Shown piece by piece: positions 1 through 9,850 of a DNA stretch of 64,000 nt (positions within the stretch are counted from its first letter, which is position 1; each line of letters starts with the position of its first letter). Both the position numbers and the translations under genes were made by a program. The DNA comes from Perognathus longimembris pacificus (Eukaryota > Chordata > Mammalia > Rodentia > Heteromyidae). The stretch spans positions 56,461,398 to 56,525,397 of the forward strand of contig NC_063168.1 of NCBI RefSeq assembly GCF_023159225.1, written 5' to 3'. Under the pieces are notes generated by a model. It did not search any database, was not told the origin of the DNA, and saw nothing but the letters and a program-made list of their open reading frames with translations.

Positions 1-254
1 AGTGAGAACAAGGAGCCATGAGTCCAAGTCTCCCTAGTAGTATAAAATGTTTTTACTAAAAATAAAAACATACAAGTGTAAAGACAACCTGCCTGACCCC
101 AGCTACAAAAAGGTGTTAGATTCTGTCACACTCTTCCTAAAAATACAACATAAAAAACAAACTGTACTTCTCTGATAAAGTACAGTTCATACTCGCAGAC
201 TGCTGTAACAATAGTTATAAGCAAAGTTTGTTAATTTTTATTGAATAAAGACTT
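1..254. other. AT-rich non-coding DNA, nothing recognised
   Basis: AT-rich sequence without a recognisable repeat, gene or regulatory element. It leads directly into the TSD of the next SINE. Confidence 0.5.
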
Positions 255-270
255 TATTTAAACATTTTTT

Positions 271-491
271 GGTGCCAGTCCTGGTGTTTGAACTCAGGGC
301 CTGTGGGCTATCCCTGCGCCTCTTTTTGCTCAAGTCTAGTGCTCTACCATTGGAGTCACAGCTCTGCTTGAAGCTTTTTTCTTTTTTTTTTTTTTTTGAG
401 TGGTTTATTGGATGGCTTCAAACCTCAGTCCTCAGATCTTAGCCTCCTGAGTAGCTAAGATTACACACATGAGCCATAGGGCGGCCCAGCC
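271..491 (-). mobile_element. 7SL-like + Geo dimeric SINE with TSD
   Basis: Antisense SINE. Read on the minus strand it has a B1/7SL-like left half (the 'GTAATCCTAGCTACTC' region lies near 440-465) and the Geo right half ending in GGACTGGCACC. It is bounded by a perfect 16-bp direct repeat TATTTAAACATTTTTT at 255-270 and 492-507. The T run of the left copy merges with the antisense poly(A) tail, as expected for L1-mediated insertion. An internal T run at 376-397 marks the linker between halves. Confidence 0.85.
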
Positions 492-639
492 TATTTAAAC
501 ATTTTTTAAAACATTTACAAACTATGAGTTCACAATGCGCAAACTTCCAGTTACCAACTTGAAAGTTAGTTGTTCATACTGTTTATAGACTGCAAAATAA
601 CTCAATGTCATAGTCAGTACGGAGCATCATTTTACACTT

Positions 640-900
640 CTTCAGAGGCTATACACAGAATTTCCAGGATTCCAGGCTTATACTCTAGGGATACCCCCAA
701 TGAGCAAAAGGCAGGGACTCAGCATATTTATCCACTACTGCTCACTGGAGTACTAATCACAGGAGTGGAAAGGTTGTAATGAACCCATTGTCCCCACACA
801 CATGACTAGAAAAACAAGATGTGATATGTACATACAATAAGGAGCCAAACTCTAAGATGTGCTATAATGTGCATGAAATCTGAAAAACCCCTATTTGAAG
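640..900 (+). mobile_element. diverged L1 ORF2 3' fragment
   Basis: The order of short blocks (a GGGATACCCCCAATGAGC-like block, then CACTGGAGTACTAATCACAGG, then a GTGATATGTACATACAATAAGGAG-like block) follows the C-terminal end of mammalian L1 ORF2. Divergence is high and no open frame is kept. This is recognition by eye only; an alignment to L1M or HAL1 consensus sequences would settle it. Confidence 0.45.
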
Positions 901-941
901 TAAAAAAAAAAAATATTTTTTAATGTTACTATTGACCTGGG

Positions 942-1190
942 CCGGGCACCTGTGGCTCATCCCTATAATCCTAGCTACTGAGGAGTCTCAGATCTGAGGG
1001 TCACCATTCAAAGCCAGCCTGGGCAGGAAAATCAGAGAGATTCTTATCTCCAACTAAAATACCAAGAAAGTCAGCAGTGAAGATGTGGCTGAAGGGGTAG
1101 AGAACTAGCAGTGAGCACAAAAGCCCAGGGACAGCACCAGGACCTGAGTTCAAGCCCCAGGACCTGCACAAAACAGTAAAAAAAGAAAAT
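942..1190 (+). mobile_element. 7SL-like + Geo SINE
   Basis: Full-length dimer. The left half starts GGGCACCTGTGGCTCATCCC. The linker reads CTTATCTCCAACTAA, and the right half runs from about 1063 to the Geo end TTCAAGCCCCAGGACC followed by an A-rich tail. Moderately diverged, so not a recent copy. Confidence 0.8.
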
Positions 1191-1288
1191 AATAATAAAT
1201 GTATGAACAGATTGGTATGCTTACACTAGTTTGAATATTATTCGTGTACATGAACTGAAACATCATATGGTGAGTTTATAATTTTTTT

Positions 1289-1411
1289 GTGTGTATTGGT
1301 CTTGGGCTTTGAACTTAAGGCCTGGGTACTGTCTCTGAGCTTTTTGCTCAAGGCTAGTGCTCTACCACTTGAGCCACAGCTCTACTTCCAGCTTTTTGGT
1401 GGTTAATTGAA
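1289..1411 (-). mobile_element. Geo-half SINE, truncated
   Basis: Antisense Geo half (TTTTTGCTCAAGGCTAGTGC is visible near 1340) followed by the start of the linker (GGTGGTTAATTG). The 7SL-like half is absent and sequence of a different kind begins at about 1412. A second antisense copy near 38.6 kb ends at almost the same internal position. Confidence 0.75.
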
Positions 1412-1600
1412 GAGACAAATGAAGAGAAGAAGTGGGGCTTTTCTCTCCCTTCTCTCCCTTCGCTTCCCTTCTCTCCCTTCTCTCTGGCCATGGATCACCT
1501 CGGCCACAGGCCAGCTGTTCGTTAATAAACTTTTCTCTCCTGCCTGAATACCATGTGGCATTCTCCTTTACCGGCTACCTACTTTAAAAAACCTAACAAC
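1412..1600 (+). mobile_element. possible LTR fragment (endogenous retrovirus-like)
   Basis: A pyrimidine-rich stretch is followed by TTAATAAACTTTTCTCTCC, a TGCCTGAATACC block and CTTTACCGGCTACC. This arrangement resembles the poly(A)-signal and U5 part of a rodent class II LTR. No TG...CA ends or internal viral genes are visible, so the call is tentative. Confidence 0.35.
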
Positions 1601-1639
1601 AACCTTGGTTCTAACCTTTAGGGAAGAAAAGGAAGCTAG

Positions 1640-1850
1640 GAAGCCAGGCTGCTTAGGAGGCTGAGATCTGAGGATCAAGGTTTGAAGCCAGCCCTAGCAG
1701 AGAAATCAATCTGTGAGACTCTGATCTCCAACTAACTAGGAAAAAAAAAAAAAAAGCCAGAAGTGGAGTTATGGCTCAAGTGGTAGAGTGTCAACCTTGA
1801 GCGAAAAATCTAAGGAAAGCAGCCTGTCCTGAGTTCAAGCCCCAGCCCCT
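1640..1850 (+). mobile_element. 7SL-like + Geo SINE
   Basis: The left half starts at AGCCAGGCTGCTTAGGAGGC, having lost its first ~25 bases. The linker contains a 15-A run, and the Geo half ends GAGTTCAAGCCCCAGCCCC. Diverged copy. Confidence 0.75.
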
Positions 1851-1859
1851 ACATAGAAA

Positions 1860-2440
1860 TGAAATAGAGAAAAGAAAAGGAAGTTGGGGAAATACCAGAA
1901 GGTAGAGGGAAGGGGACTATTGTGGGCTCCAAAGGAAAAGAAGTTTGGATAGGGATTAGGGTTTGTGTATTGAAAATTATAAGAAAACCAGTGATCACCA
2001 CAAAGGAACTGTCTCTAGGCTCGTCCCTGTGGAAGAGGTATCATCTGCTTTGGAAATAGCTTGTCCACCTCTAACCCTGTGTGGAAGCAGGGGGTTTCTG
2101 TGGTAGCCCAGGCCTCAGGTTCCGGCCTTTTCCCTCACATCAGCATTTGGAAAGCAGATTAGGGGATGTACCTCCAGGAAAATATCTTCACCCCCAACTT
2201 CCTTCCTATATAGAATTTTCAGATCCTGAGGTTCGTGCTGGGAGGGGACTTCTAGTCAGCTGGGGATTTAACTAGACCCTTAGAGACTCAGTCTTTCTGA
2301 TACAGGAAGTGCTAGCTTGGTACTAAGAATCGGAACCTAGGTTTCTGTATCTGCGTTTTTATTGGCCTCGGTGAGGGGCAATTTGGCTGGAAAAATGAAG
2401 AACCATGAAAGCTAGCAAAGAAGAGAAAAGCCTGAGATTG

Positions 2441-2441
<1 letters not shown>
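1860..2441. other. unassigned single-copy-looking DNA
   Basis: No repeat or coding signal recognised. A 64-codon open frame at 2081-2275 has no recognisable domain and is what chance would give. Confidence 0.5.
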
Positions 2442-2479
<38 letters not shown>

Positions 2480-2597
2480 CTTCCCTGTCTCTCTGATTCT
2501 CTCTGTCTACCTATCTTTCTGTCATCTATCTATCTGTCTATCTACCCATCCATCTATCTATCCTCTGTGCGTGTGTGTGTGTTTGTGTGTGTGTGTA
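2442..2597. repeat. composite microsatellite (TC)n-(TATC)n-(TG)n
   Basis: A clean (TC)n run at about 2442-2476 passes into imperfect pyrimidine sequence, then TATC/CATC repeats near 2526-2562, then (TG)n at about 2571-2597. Open frames through it are pure repeat translation. Confidence 0.9.
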
Positions 2598-2800
2598 AGG
2601 GACTAAGTGGTGACTTGAGCAGTAATGACCTGAAGAATGCATTGTTGCAAAGCCTACAGCAGCCACCTCTGTGGGACTTTCCATAAATGAATACTTGCAT
2701 AGAGATTTCTGGAACCTAGGAATTTCCCAGGTTAACTAAGGCACCCACCTGGTAGCTTTCAATAACCACAATTGGCCCCAAGAGAGCCATGTGAGGTCAC

Positions 2801-3863
2801 GTGGGGCTGAGCACTCTGTCTCAGTGCATCCATGCTGCTGCTGTGCTGCTCTACCCCTTCAGCTGGGCACACACCTACATTCCCATCATCCCAGAGAGTC
2901 TTCTGGACACTGTCTGCTGCCCCACCCCCTTCATAGTTGGAGTCCAAATGCGCTTTCGGCAGGAGCTGATGGACAGCCCCACGGAAGAGGTGCTGTTGGT
3001 GGATCTTTGTGAAGGAGTCTTCTTATTGTCAGTTGGTGATGAAAAAGACATCCTACTGCCGAAGCTTCAGGATGACATCTTAGCCTCCCTTGGTCAGGGG
3101 ATCAATGAGTTAAAGACTTCACAACAAATCAATGAACATGTTTCGGGCCCTTTTGTACAGTTCTTTGTCAAAACTGTTGGTCACTAAGCTTCCCACATCA
3201 AGCGGGAGGCCAATGGGCAAGGCCACTTCCAAGAACGGGCCTTCTATAAGGCTCTGACTTCCAAAACAAACCGGCGATTTGTGAAGAAATTTGTGAAGAC
3301 TCAGCTCTTCTCTCTTTTCATTCAGAAAGCTGAGAAGAGCAGGCATCTTCCTACAGGTTATTTCCAACAGAAAATACTTGAATATGAAGAACAAAAGAAA
3401 CAGAAGAAATCCAGGGAAAAGATGTGAAATAACAGCTGTGGTGAGCAAGAGAGACTAGACCTGCAGGCTCCTTCTGCACTTAGGTCCTGCCAGTGTGGTA
3501 GGAATGGTGGAGCTCTCAGCCCCCAGAACCCACAGCCTCCTTCCGAGTCCTGGTGACCAGTTCTTGCTGTAAACTGGTGTGTAGAGTTTGGGATCTACGT
3601 TGTCAGCTTTGGAAGGACTTTGGAGGCCTGACCTCAAGTTCACAGAACTGGCCTAAAGCTGCTTTTAAAAGATTTTGCAGAGGTGACAGTGAGAAACAGT
3701 AATTCCAGGTATTGTAGGTGCTTGGTTAGAAGCTGCTACAACTGCCATCTCCTAGGAACCACTATTAAAAAATTCTCAACAGAGAAAGCTGTTGGGACCC
3801 AAGGCTTAAGTCTACAGACATTCAAGATGACTAATAAAGATGAAAATGTTACTGTTTAAAAAA
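2801..3863 (+). pseudogene. DENND2D: processed pseudogene of DENND2D (3' half)
   Basis: A contiguous, intron-free copy of the C-terminal part of a DENN-domain protein, most like DENND2D. DENND2 proteins act as Rab guanine-nucleotide exchange factors. Frame 2801-3187 encodes DENN segments including LLYPFSWAHTYIP and CCPTPFIVGVQ and ends at FFVKTVGH. A TAA at 3185-3187 interrupts it, but the same frame continues without further stops (FQERAFYKALTSKTNRRFV, then GYFQQKILEYEEQKKQKK) to a natural-looking TGA at 3425-3427. About 400 bases of presumed 3' UTR follow, with AATAAA at 3833-3838 and A-rich tail sequence from 3858. Recognisable homology starts near 2801; a TGA lies in frame just upstream at 2792-2794, and no DENND2D start codon or N-terminal half is present. 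This is a 5'-truncated retrocopy, not a functional gene. Family assignment is from memory of the C-terminus. I found no clear TSD. Confidence 0.82.
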
Positions 3864-3953
3864 GAGAGAGAGAGAGAAGAAGAAGAAGAAGAAGAAGAAG
3901 AAGAAGAAGAAGAAGAAGAAGAAGAAGAAGAAGAAGAAGAAGAAGAAGAAGAA
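3858..3953. repeat. (GA)n / (GAA)n microsatellite at the retrocopy tail
   Basis: Six A residues, then (GA)n, then about 26 uninterrupted GAA triplets. It sits 20 bases past the AATAAA of the DENND2D retrocopy, so it most likely grew out of that poly(A) tail. Poly-Glu and poly-Ser frames across it are artefacts. Confidence 0.92.
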
Positions 3954-4170
3954 ATGGGATGTGGGAGAATTGCAGTCATAATATTGAATACACTGTCTAC
4001 AAAATTAAGAAAATGGAGGGAAGGGGTGGTGTGGGGTGGGATAGATGGGGGAAAATGGTAAAAGCAGTTACATTGATCGAGATTCATTATATTCATACAC
4101 TACATTGTTAAATGGCAATTCCTTTGTACAACTATTTAAAGATAAAATTTTTTAAAAACAAAAAAAAATC
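3954..4170 (+). mobile_element. L1-like 3' end, second subfamily
   Basis: Shares an ordered set of blocks with 16473-16680: ACAAAATTAAGAA, a GGAGGGAAGGGGTGG purine tract, TGTTAAAWGGC, then CTCCTTTG.ACAACTA and an A-rich end. A looser relative is at 49916-50147. The G-rich tract and A-rich terminus resemble an L1 3' UTR, but the subfamily is not identified. Confidence 0.45.
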
Positions 4171-4267
4171 ACAGACTTTTCTTCCCAGACTGACTTGGAA
4201 TCAAGATTCTCAGATCTCAATCTACTGAGTAGTTAGGATTACAGGCGTGAGCCACCAGCGCCTGGCT
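4171..4267 (-). mobile_element. 7SL/B1-like SINE monomer
   Basis: Antisense left-half sequence only: GATCTCAATCTACTGAGTAG, then TTACAGGCGTGAGCCACCAG. No Geo half is attached. Confidence 0.7.
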
Positions 4268-4436
4268 CTAGATTTTTAATAATATTTATTAAGTTGGATA
4301 ATGGTCTTGAAATTTATGGACAATTGTGTATAAATCTATCCTGAAATGTTTATTTTGTGGCTTCAAAATAATCCTGTTATGTTATGCTAACATGCATAAT
4401 TTTTATTTGTCAATTAAGAATTAATTTCTTTGAGCA

Positions 4437-4760
4437 AGGTGCCTGTGGTTGATGCCCATAATCCTAGCCACTTGGAAGGCTGAAAAACAGAGACTCAAGC
4501 AAGACTCAAGGCCAGCCTGGGCAGAAAAGTCTGAAAGCCTCCATCTCCGTGGAAAGGAAGCTGAAGGCAGAGAAGGGCATCTGTCATCCTTGTCATGACA
4601 GGCAGCCTAAAGTAGCTGAATCCTAGAAGCAAGATCCTGTCCTTAAAACAGCCAGCAAAAAATCAGGGCACGGACAGTGAGGCTTAGCTGGCATCAGACC
4701 AGCCTAGCAAGTATGAAGCCCTTAATTCAAATCCCTAGAACTGCATGGATTAATTGCTTT
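4437..4760 (+). mobile_element. old composite SINE (7SL-like, 7SL-like, tRNA-like)
   Basis: A 7SL-like part (GCCCATAATCCTAGCCACTT) is followed by a second weaker 7SL-like part (near 4575-4660). A tRNA-like end follows (GGCTTAGCTGGCATCAGACC to TTCAAATCCCTAGAACTGC, with an ID-like B box). The same order is seen at 8335-8700. It lacks the Geo module and is more diverged than the Geo-bearing SINEs. Confidence 0.55.
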
Positions 4761-4871
4761 GAAAAAGAAAGACAGCACTATGGTGAATAAGGGATAAAGA
4801 AGGCTGATGACTGGCCTCCCTTCCCCCATCTTTCAGTAGTACAGGTCAATACACAGTAAGACTTGTTCATC

Positions 4872-6836
4872 AAAACCTCCCATGCTCCTGGATTGGGAGG
4901 ATTAATATAATCAAAATGGCAATATTGCCAAAGGCTATCTACAAATTCAATGCAATACCCATTAATATCCCAACACCATTTTTTAATGAAATAGAGGAAG
5001 CAATCCAGAAATTCATATGGAACAATAAAAGACCTAGAATAGCAAAAACAATCCTAAGCAGAAAGAACAGTGCTGGAAGAATTACAATACCCAACTTCAA
5101 GCTGTATTATAAACCTATAGTAATGAAAACAGCTTGGTATTGGCACCGGAACAGGCCTGAAAACCAATGGAACAGAATTGAAGACCCAGAAATGAACCCA
5201 CAGAACTACGCCTACTTAATCTTTGATAAAAGAGCTAAAACAATAGTCTGGAAGAAAGATAGCCTCTTTAACAAATGGTGCTGGCAAAACTGGTTCAACA
5301 CATGCAACAAACTAAAACTAGATCCTTATATATCACCCTGCACCAAAATCAATTCCAAATAGATCAAAGACCTAGAAATCAAAGCAGACACCATGAAAAC
5401 ACTAATCAAAGGAGTAGGAGAAACACTTGAGCTCCTTGGCACAGGACGGAACTTCCTTTACAAAGACCCAGAAAGGCTACAAATTAAAGAAAGGTTAGAC
5501 AAATGGGACTGCATCAAACTGCAGAGCTTCTGCAGGGCAAAGGACATAGCTCGCAAGATAAACAGAAAGCCCACAAATTGGGAGATCTTTACTGGCCATT
5601 CAACAGACAAAGGCCTCATCTCTAAAATATATGCAGAACTAAAAAAATTACCTTCCTCCAAAACAAAACCGCAAAGAACCAATAGCCCCCTCATCAAGTG
5701 GGCTAGAGACTTAAATAGAGACTTCTCTGATGAGGAAATGAAGAATGGCCAAGAGACATATGAAAAAGTGTTCTACATCACTGGCCATAAAAGAAATGCA
5801 AATCAAAACAACATTGAGATTCCATCTCATCCCAGTAAGAATGTCCTATATCAAGAAAACTAACAATAACAATTGTTGGAGGGGATGTGGCCAAAAGGGA
5901 ACCCTACTTCATTGTTGGTGGGAATGTAAACTGGTTCAGCCACTCTGGCAAGCAGTATGGAAATTCCTCAGAAGGCTAAACATAGAACTCCCCTATGACC
6001 CAGCAGCCCCACTTTTGGGTATCTATCAAAAAGACCACAAACATAATCACACTAAAGCTACCAGCACAACAATGTTCATCGCAGCGCAATTTGTCATAGC
6101 TAGAATCTGGAACCAACCCAGATGTCCCTCAGTAGAAGAATGGATCAGGAAAATGTGGTACATATACACAATGGAATTTTATGCCTCTATCAGAAAGAAT
6201 GACATTGCCCCATTTGTAAGGAAATGGAAGGACCTGGAAAAAGTTATACTAAATGAAGTGAGCCAGACCCAAAGAAACATGGACTCTATGGTCTCCCTTA
6301 TTGGGAATAATTAGCACAGGTTTAGGCAGTCACAGCAGAGGATCACAGGAGCCAAATAGCTATACCCTTACGAACACATAAGATAATGCTAAGTGAAATG
6401 AACTCCATGTTATGGAAACGATTGTTATATCACAGTTGTAACTACTTTCAACATGCCATATGTAACTGTAGCCTCTATTATTGATGATTTTCTTGTATCA
6501 CCTTCCTGTGGTTCTACCTACACTTTCTCTGTATCTTATCTGAGTATATTGGAAACCGGGTATACTGGTATTAGAACTAGGAAATTGGAAGCGAATACCA
6601 AAATTGAAAGACACAGGGTAAAAAAAGACAAACAACTACAAAAGCAATACTTGCAAAACTGTTTGGTGTAAATGAACTGAACACCACATGGGGGGGGGGG
6701 GGCGAAGGGGAAGGGGGAGGGGATGGGGGAATGAGGGACGAGGTAACAAACAGTACAAGAAATGTATCCAATGCCTAATGTATGAAACTGTAACCTCTCT
6801 GTAATTCAGTTTGATAATAAAAATATATATATATAT
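4872..6836 (+). mobile_element. 5'-truncated rodent L1 (ORF2 C-terminus + 3' UTR)
   Basis: Dead L1 copy. It starts inside ORF2 after the reverse-transcriptase core and runs through the ORF2 stop (6312-6314) and a ~520-base 3' UTR with a G-rich polypurine tract (6690-6735). It ends at GTTTGATAATAAAAATATAT. It is flanked by a 13-base TSD, AGACTTGTTCATC at 4859-4871 and AGACGTGTTCATC at 6837-6849, with one mismatch. It can serve as the local reference for the other L1 3' ends in this window, which share its CTGTAACCYCTCTG...GACAATAAA terminus. Confidence 0.95.
4877..6314 (+). pseudogene. L1 ORF2 C-terminal region, broken
   Basis: Encodes the region C-terminal to the reverse-transcriptase core of L1 ORF2p, including the cysteine-rich domain. 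The frame opens with [23 protein letters not shown] at 5360-5362 stands where relatives have Trp (NSK-stop-IKDL). The same frame resumes to about 5740, where one extra base shifts it to the frame of ATG 5745 ([14 protein letters not shown]). The remaining frame is open to 6314. The zinc-knuckle-like motif C-x3-C-x7-H-x4-C is intact at 5874-5927. One nonsense change and one frameshift in about 1.4 kb suggest a moderately young but inactive copy. No endonuclease domain is present. Confidence 0.92.
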
Positions 6837-6849
6837 AGACGTGTTCATC

Positions 6850-8334
6850 CCTTCAGCAGAGTGATGCACTTGTTACATTCAGATGCCAATTCTAGTGGAG
6901 TAGCCACGTGCACCTCTCCATCTCCCAATCATTACTTCAGGTTCTCTTCCTGATTACCATGTGTGGAAAGCCACCTGTACCCACCTGTCACAGATTCCTC
7001 CATACCCAACCTCACTTTTCTCCAAGTTCCTGCCCCACACTGCACGACTGCCCACTGCATGGCTGCGGGGATTGTTCTTAGATGGCATTGGAAGTCAACA
7101 TGCTACTGTATACCCTAGGAGAAGCAGGAAGAGCCCCACGGATCTGAGGTGCGCATGTGAACTCAGTGCATTCCTTCTCATTTCCTGTGATGTTGAAGGA
7201 TGAATGGAAAGGGCCATGAGAACACATCTGTAGACTTGCTGACCACATTCCCTCTCACCAGCTGCATCTTCCTTACACGAAGCAGCCCAAGAGTCAAGAG
7301 TGAATATTTAGTTTCTCTCACCAGTACCCATTTCTCCAGGACAGGCATCCAAGTGATGCTCAGAACCCAAAATGGAGAAAGAATCAACAGTCCTCAGAAG
7401 GATCTGGGACATTCAAATCATACTTCTAAGTCTGTGCCACCGAACTAAGAACTCTGACTCAAACATTACCAAGACTCTGTCAGCCTCAGTTTCCCCATTT
7501 GTAAAGGTTAGGACTCTCTAATATCCCCCCAGCTTTCATAGTTCAACCAACATATTAAGACCTTCACCTCCAAAATGGTTTTCCAACCACATGAAGACAT
7601 ATTGCTTCTACATTTTTAAGATACTATACATGTAACTATTTGTCCAAAGTAGGAAGTGACGCCCTTAGGGTTCTGTTTTCCTATATCCGAGCTAAAAGAA
7701 ATGAATTCAAAAAGGAAAGAAAATTCTTCTGATTTTTTAAGGTGAATGCAATAAACTCTGTTTTTCCCAAATGGCCTTGTTTTTTTTCTATTACAATTGC
7801 TGCTAAACTAGGTCACCTAAGTCATAAATATTGAAAGCATTTAACCGAACTCAAACATCTGTTCCAGTCCTCTTTTAGGGTTCCATCCAGCTGAAACAAA
7901 ACACCCACTGCCCTACAGGACCTGTGAGATCCTGTACCACTGCTGGAAGCACAGTGCTTCTGCCTGAAGTCAATAGCTGTGGTGAGAAACTATGGCTAGT
8001 TCAGTATGTCTGAAACAGAATGAGTACAAAACTAGATGAAAAGCAGCAGAGCCCAATCTAGGAAAAACCTTCCTAGGCTGGATTTTCTCTGGTGGAACGA
8101 TGAAGTTGATGGCCTAACTTTGGTTAGGTATGCACCTAATTTATGCCTCAACAAGGGTGGGGATGTCTAGACAGCTCAGTGAAGGCAGTGCTCCCAAGCT
8201 TTCGCAGACATTAGCTGAGCCTTCATCTGATAGGACTTGCTCTATTTTGCACTGGACTTTGTAAGGAATTCATCCAAGTTTGACTAGGAAAAAATGATAT
8301 TTACTTTATAAAATAATAATCATCTATATAAACC
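6850..8334. other. unassigned single-copy-looking DNA
   Basis: Apart from a short MIR match near 7470, nothing is recognised. Overlapping short frames on both strands near 6961-7448 lack conserved features. Confidence 0.5.
7468..7530 (+). mobile_element. MIR fragment
   Basis: GCCTCAGTTTCCCCATTTGT is the conserved block of the mammalian-wide MIR SINE in sense orientation, with weaker similarity on both sides. Very old and short. Confidence 0.5.
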
Positions 8335-8710
8335 CACTCAGACCCAGTGGCTCATCCCTGTAATTCTAGCTCCTGGGGAGGCTGAGATTAGAAGGATCAC
8401 AGTATGAGTCCAGTCCAGGCATACATGCAAGACTCCTTCTCAACTAGTAGCTGGGTCCAGTGGTGCACACCTGTCATCCCAGCTATGATGGGAAGCATAA
8501 GACAAGTAGATCATGGTCCAGGTGTGGGCCCTGGCAAAGAAAAAAAAAGTAAAACCTTATCTCAAAAATAACTGCTGCATGGAACCAATAATAATAATAA
8601 TAATAATAATAACTGCTGCAAAAGACTAGCTGGAAGAGTGACTCAAAAGATAGAACATCTACCTACCAAGTATGAAGACCTCAGCAAAAAACATCAGTAC
8701 TGCCCACACC
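8335..8710 (+). mobile_element. old composite SINE with internal microsatellite
   Basis: Two 7SL-like parts (GGCTCATCCCTGTAATTCTAG and GTGCACACCTGTCATCCCAGC) are followed by A-rich sequence and an (ATA)n run at 8587-8611. A tRNA-like end (GACTCAAAAGATAGAACATC, CTACCAAGTATGAAG) completes it. Same module order as 4437-4760. Confidence 0.6.
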
Positions 8711-8711
8711 A

Positions 8712-8713
<2 letters not shown>

Positions 8714-8753
<40 letters not shown>
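8714..8753. repeat. (TG)n microsatellite
   Basis: Twenty uninterrupted TG units directly after the 3' end of the old composite SINE, so probably grown from its tail region. Confidence 0.95.
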
Positions 8754-8756
<3 letters not shown>

Positions 8757-8919
8757 GAAGACACCAGGAAGTCAACAGTTAAGTGACTAAAGTACCTGCA
8801 ATGAAAAACAAAGAGCATAAAATAAAAACTCCTTCCTAAAAAAGGAGGAAGAGATAAGAGAATCATAATTTGCAGTCAGCCCCACTCAAAAATGCATGGT
8901 GCTCTCTGAAAATTAAAAG

Positions 8920-8995
8920 AAAACAAAAAGAGCTGGAGACATGGCTCAAATAGTAGGCCTTGAGTTCAAATACCCCCTACTACCAAAAAAAGAAA
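8920..8995 (+). mobile_element. ID-like SINE piece
   Basis: GAGCTGGAGACATGGCTCAA to CCTTGAGTTCAAATACCCCC keeps the A- and B-box order of ID-like SINEs with an internal deletion, followed by an A-rich tail. Confidence 0.55.
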
Positions 8996-9019
8996 GAAAT
9001 AGAATTCTAATTGATAGAA

Positions 9020-9535
9020 ACAAATGAGAAACTCAAAAGGACCACAGGAAAATGAACAAAAGACATGGAACATTTGATTTAATGAATAACCAATCCAAAA
9101 AATTATGACATATAAAAATTTTTTCAACCTCATCCATACTCCAGAAAATATAAACTTAACATGATTATGAATTTCTAATTTTTTCAACTAGCAAAATGTG
9201 GGGAAAAATAGGAACTATTGCTAACGGGGATGCAAGTAAAGTATACTATTAGGAATTCCTAGCAGAAACATGAAGTATAACAGACACTGGAAACCAATCT
9301 AAAAGAGCAAGTACAAAATAAGCATACCTATAGACCCACTCAACACATGCCTTACACTTTATTCTAAAGGACTAAGTCTAGTATACAAAGATACATATAT
9401 AGAAGCAGGAATCCAATAAACATTTCAACAGCCAAAAAAAATTACTGGAAACAGTGTTCACTCACTTACTATTAGTCCATTCAATAAATCAGCACACACA
9501 AAATAAAGGATTATGTAACGGCTAAAAATAAATTT
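9020..9535 (+). mobile_element. ancient L1 ORF2 fragment
   Basis: The order of blocks follows old mammalian L1 ORF2: GAACAAAAGACATGGAACAT, CAACCTCATCCATACTCCAG, ATGTGGGGAAAAATAGGAAC, ACCAATCTAAAAGAGC. These correspond to the region around the cysteine-rich domain. Many stops; no open frame. Confidence 0.6.
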
Positions 9536-9536
9536 A

Positions 9537-9601
9537 GCCTGGTGCCAGTGGCTCACACTTATAATCCTAGCCACTCAGAAGATTGAAATCTGGGGATCAT
9601 G
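9537..9601 (+). mobile_element. 7SL-like SINE left half, 3'-truncated
   Basis: GGTGCCAGTGGCTCACACTT to CTCAGAAGATTGAAATCTGG matches the left-half start of the local 7SL-like SINE and stops after about 65 bases. Confidence 0.7.
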
Positions 9602-9850
9602 TTCTACTTGGGTAAAATTATCTAATTGATAAATTGTTTGTTTAAAGAGATGATCATACATAAAATACTAATTCTAGTCCATCTCACTTCTCATTACAGT
9701 GGTCTTCCAACCAGGTCCCATACCCAGTGGGTACAATATACAACACTGGGGGGATCCAAGAAGAAATTACTAGAACTTTACATATCTGTTTTTATGTGTA
9801 TTTATATTTGTTTATTTAAGATCATCAGTTCTATATTTTTAAAAACAATT
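9602..9850. other. unassigned AT-rich DNA
   Basis: No feature recognised. Confidence 0.4.

Noticed and set aside
2740..2800. Possible upstream extension or TSD of the DENND2D retrocopy
   Set aside because: An in-frame TGA at 2792-2794 and no recognisable homology upstream. I could not find a repeat matching the sequence after the GAA tail.
3812..4096. Poly-Glu and poly-Ser open frames on both strands
   Set aside because: They are translations of the (GAA)n microsatellite and have no unique coding sequence.
5393..6314. Long open frames suggesting a cellular gene
   Set aside because: They are consecutive pieces of L1 ORF2 separated by a stop and a frameshift.
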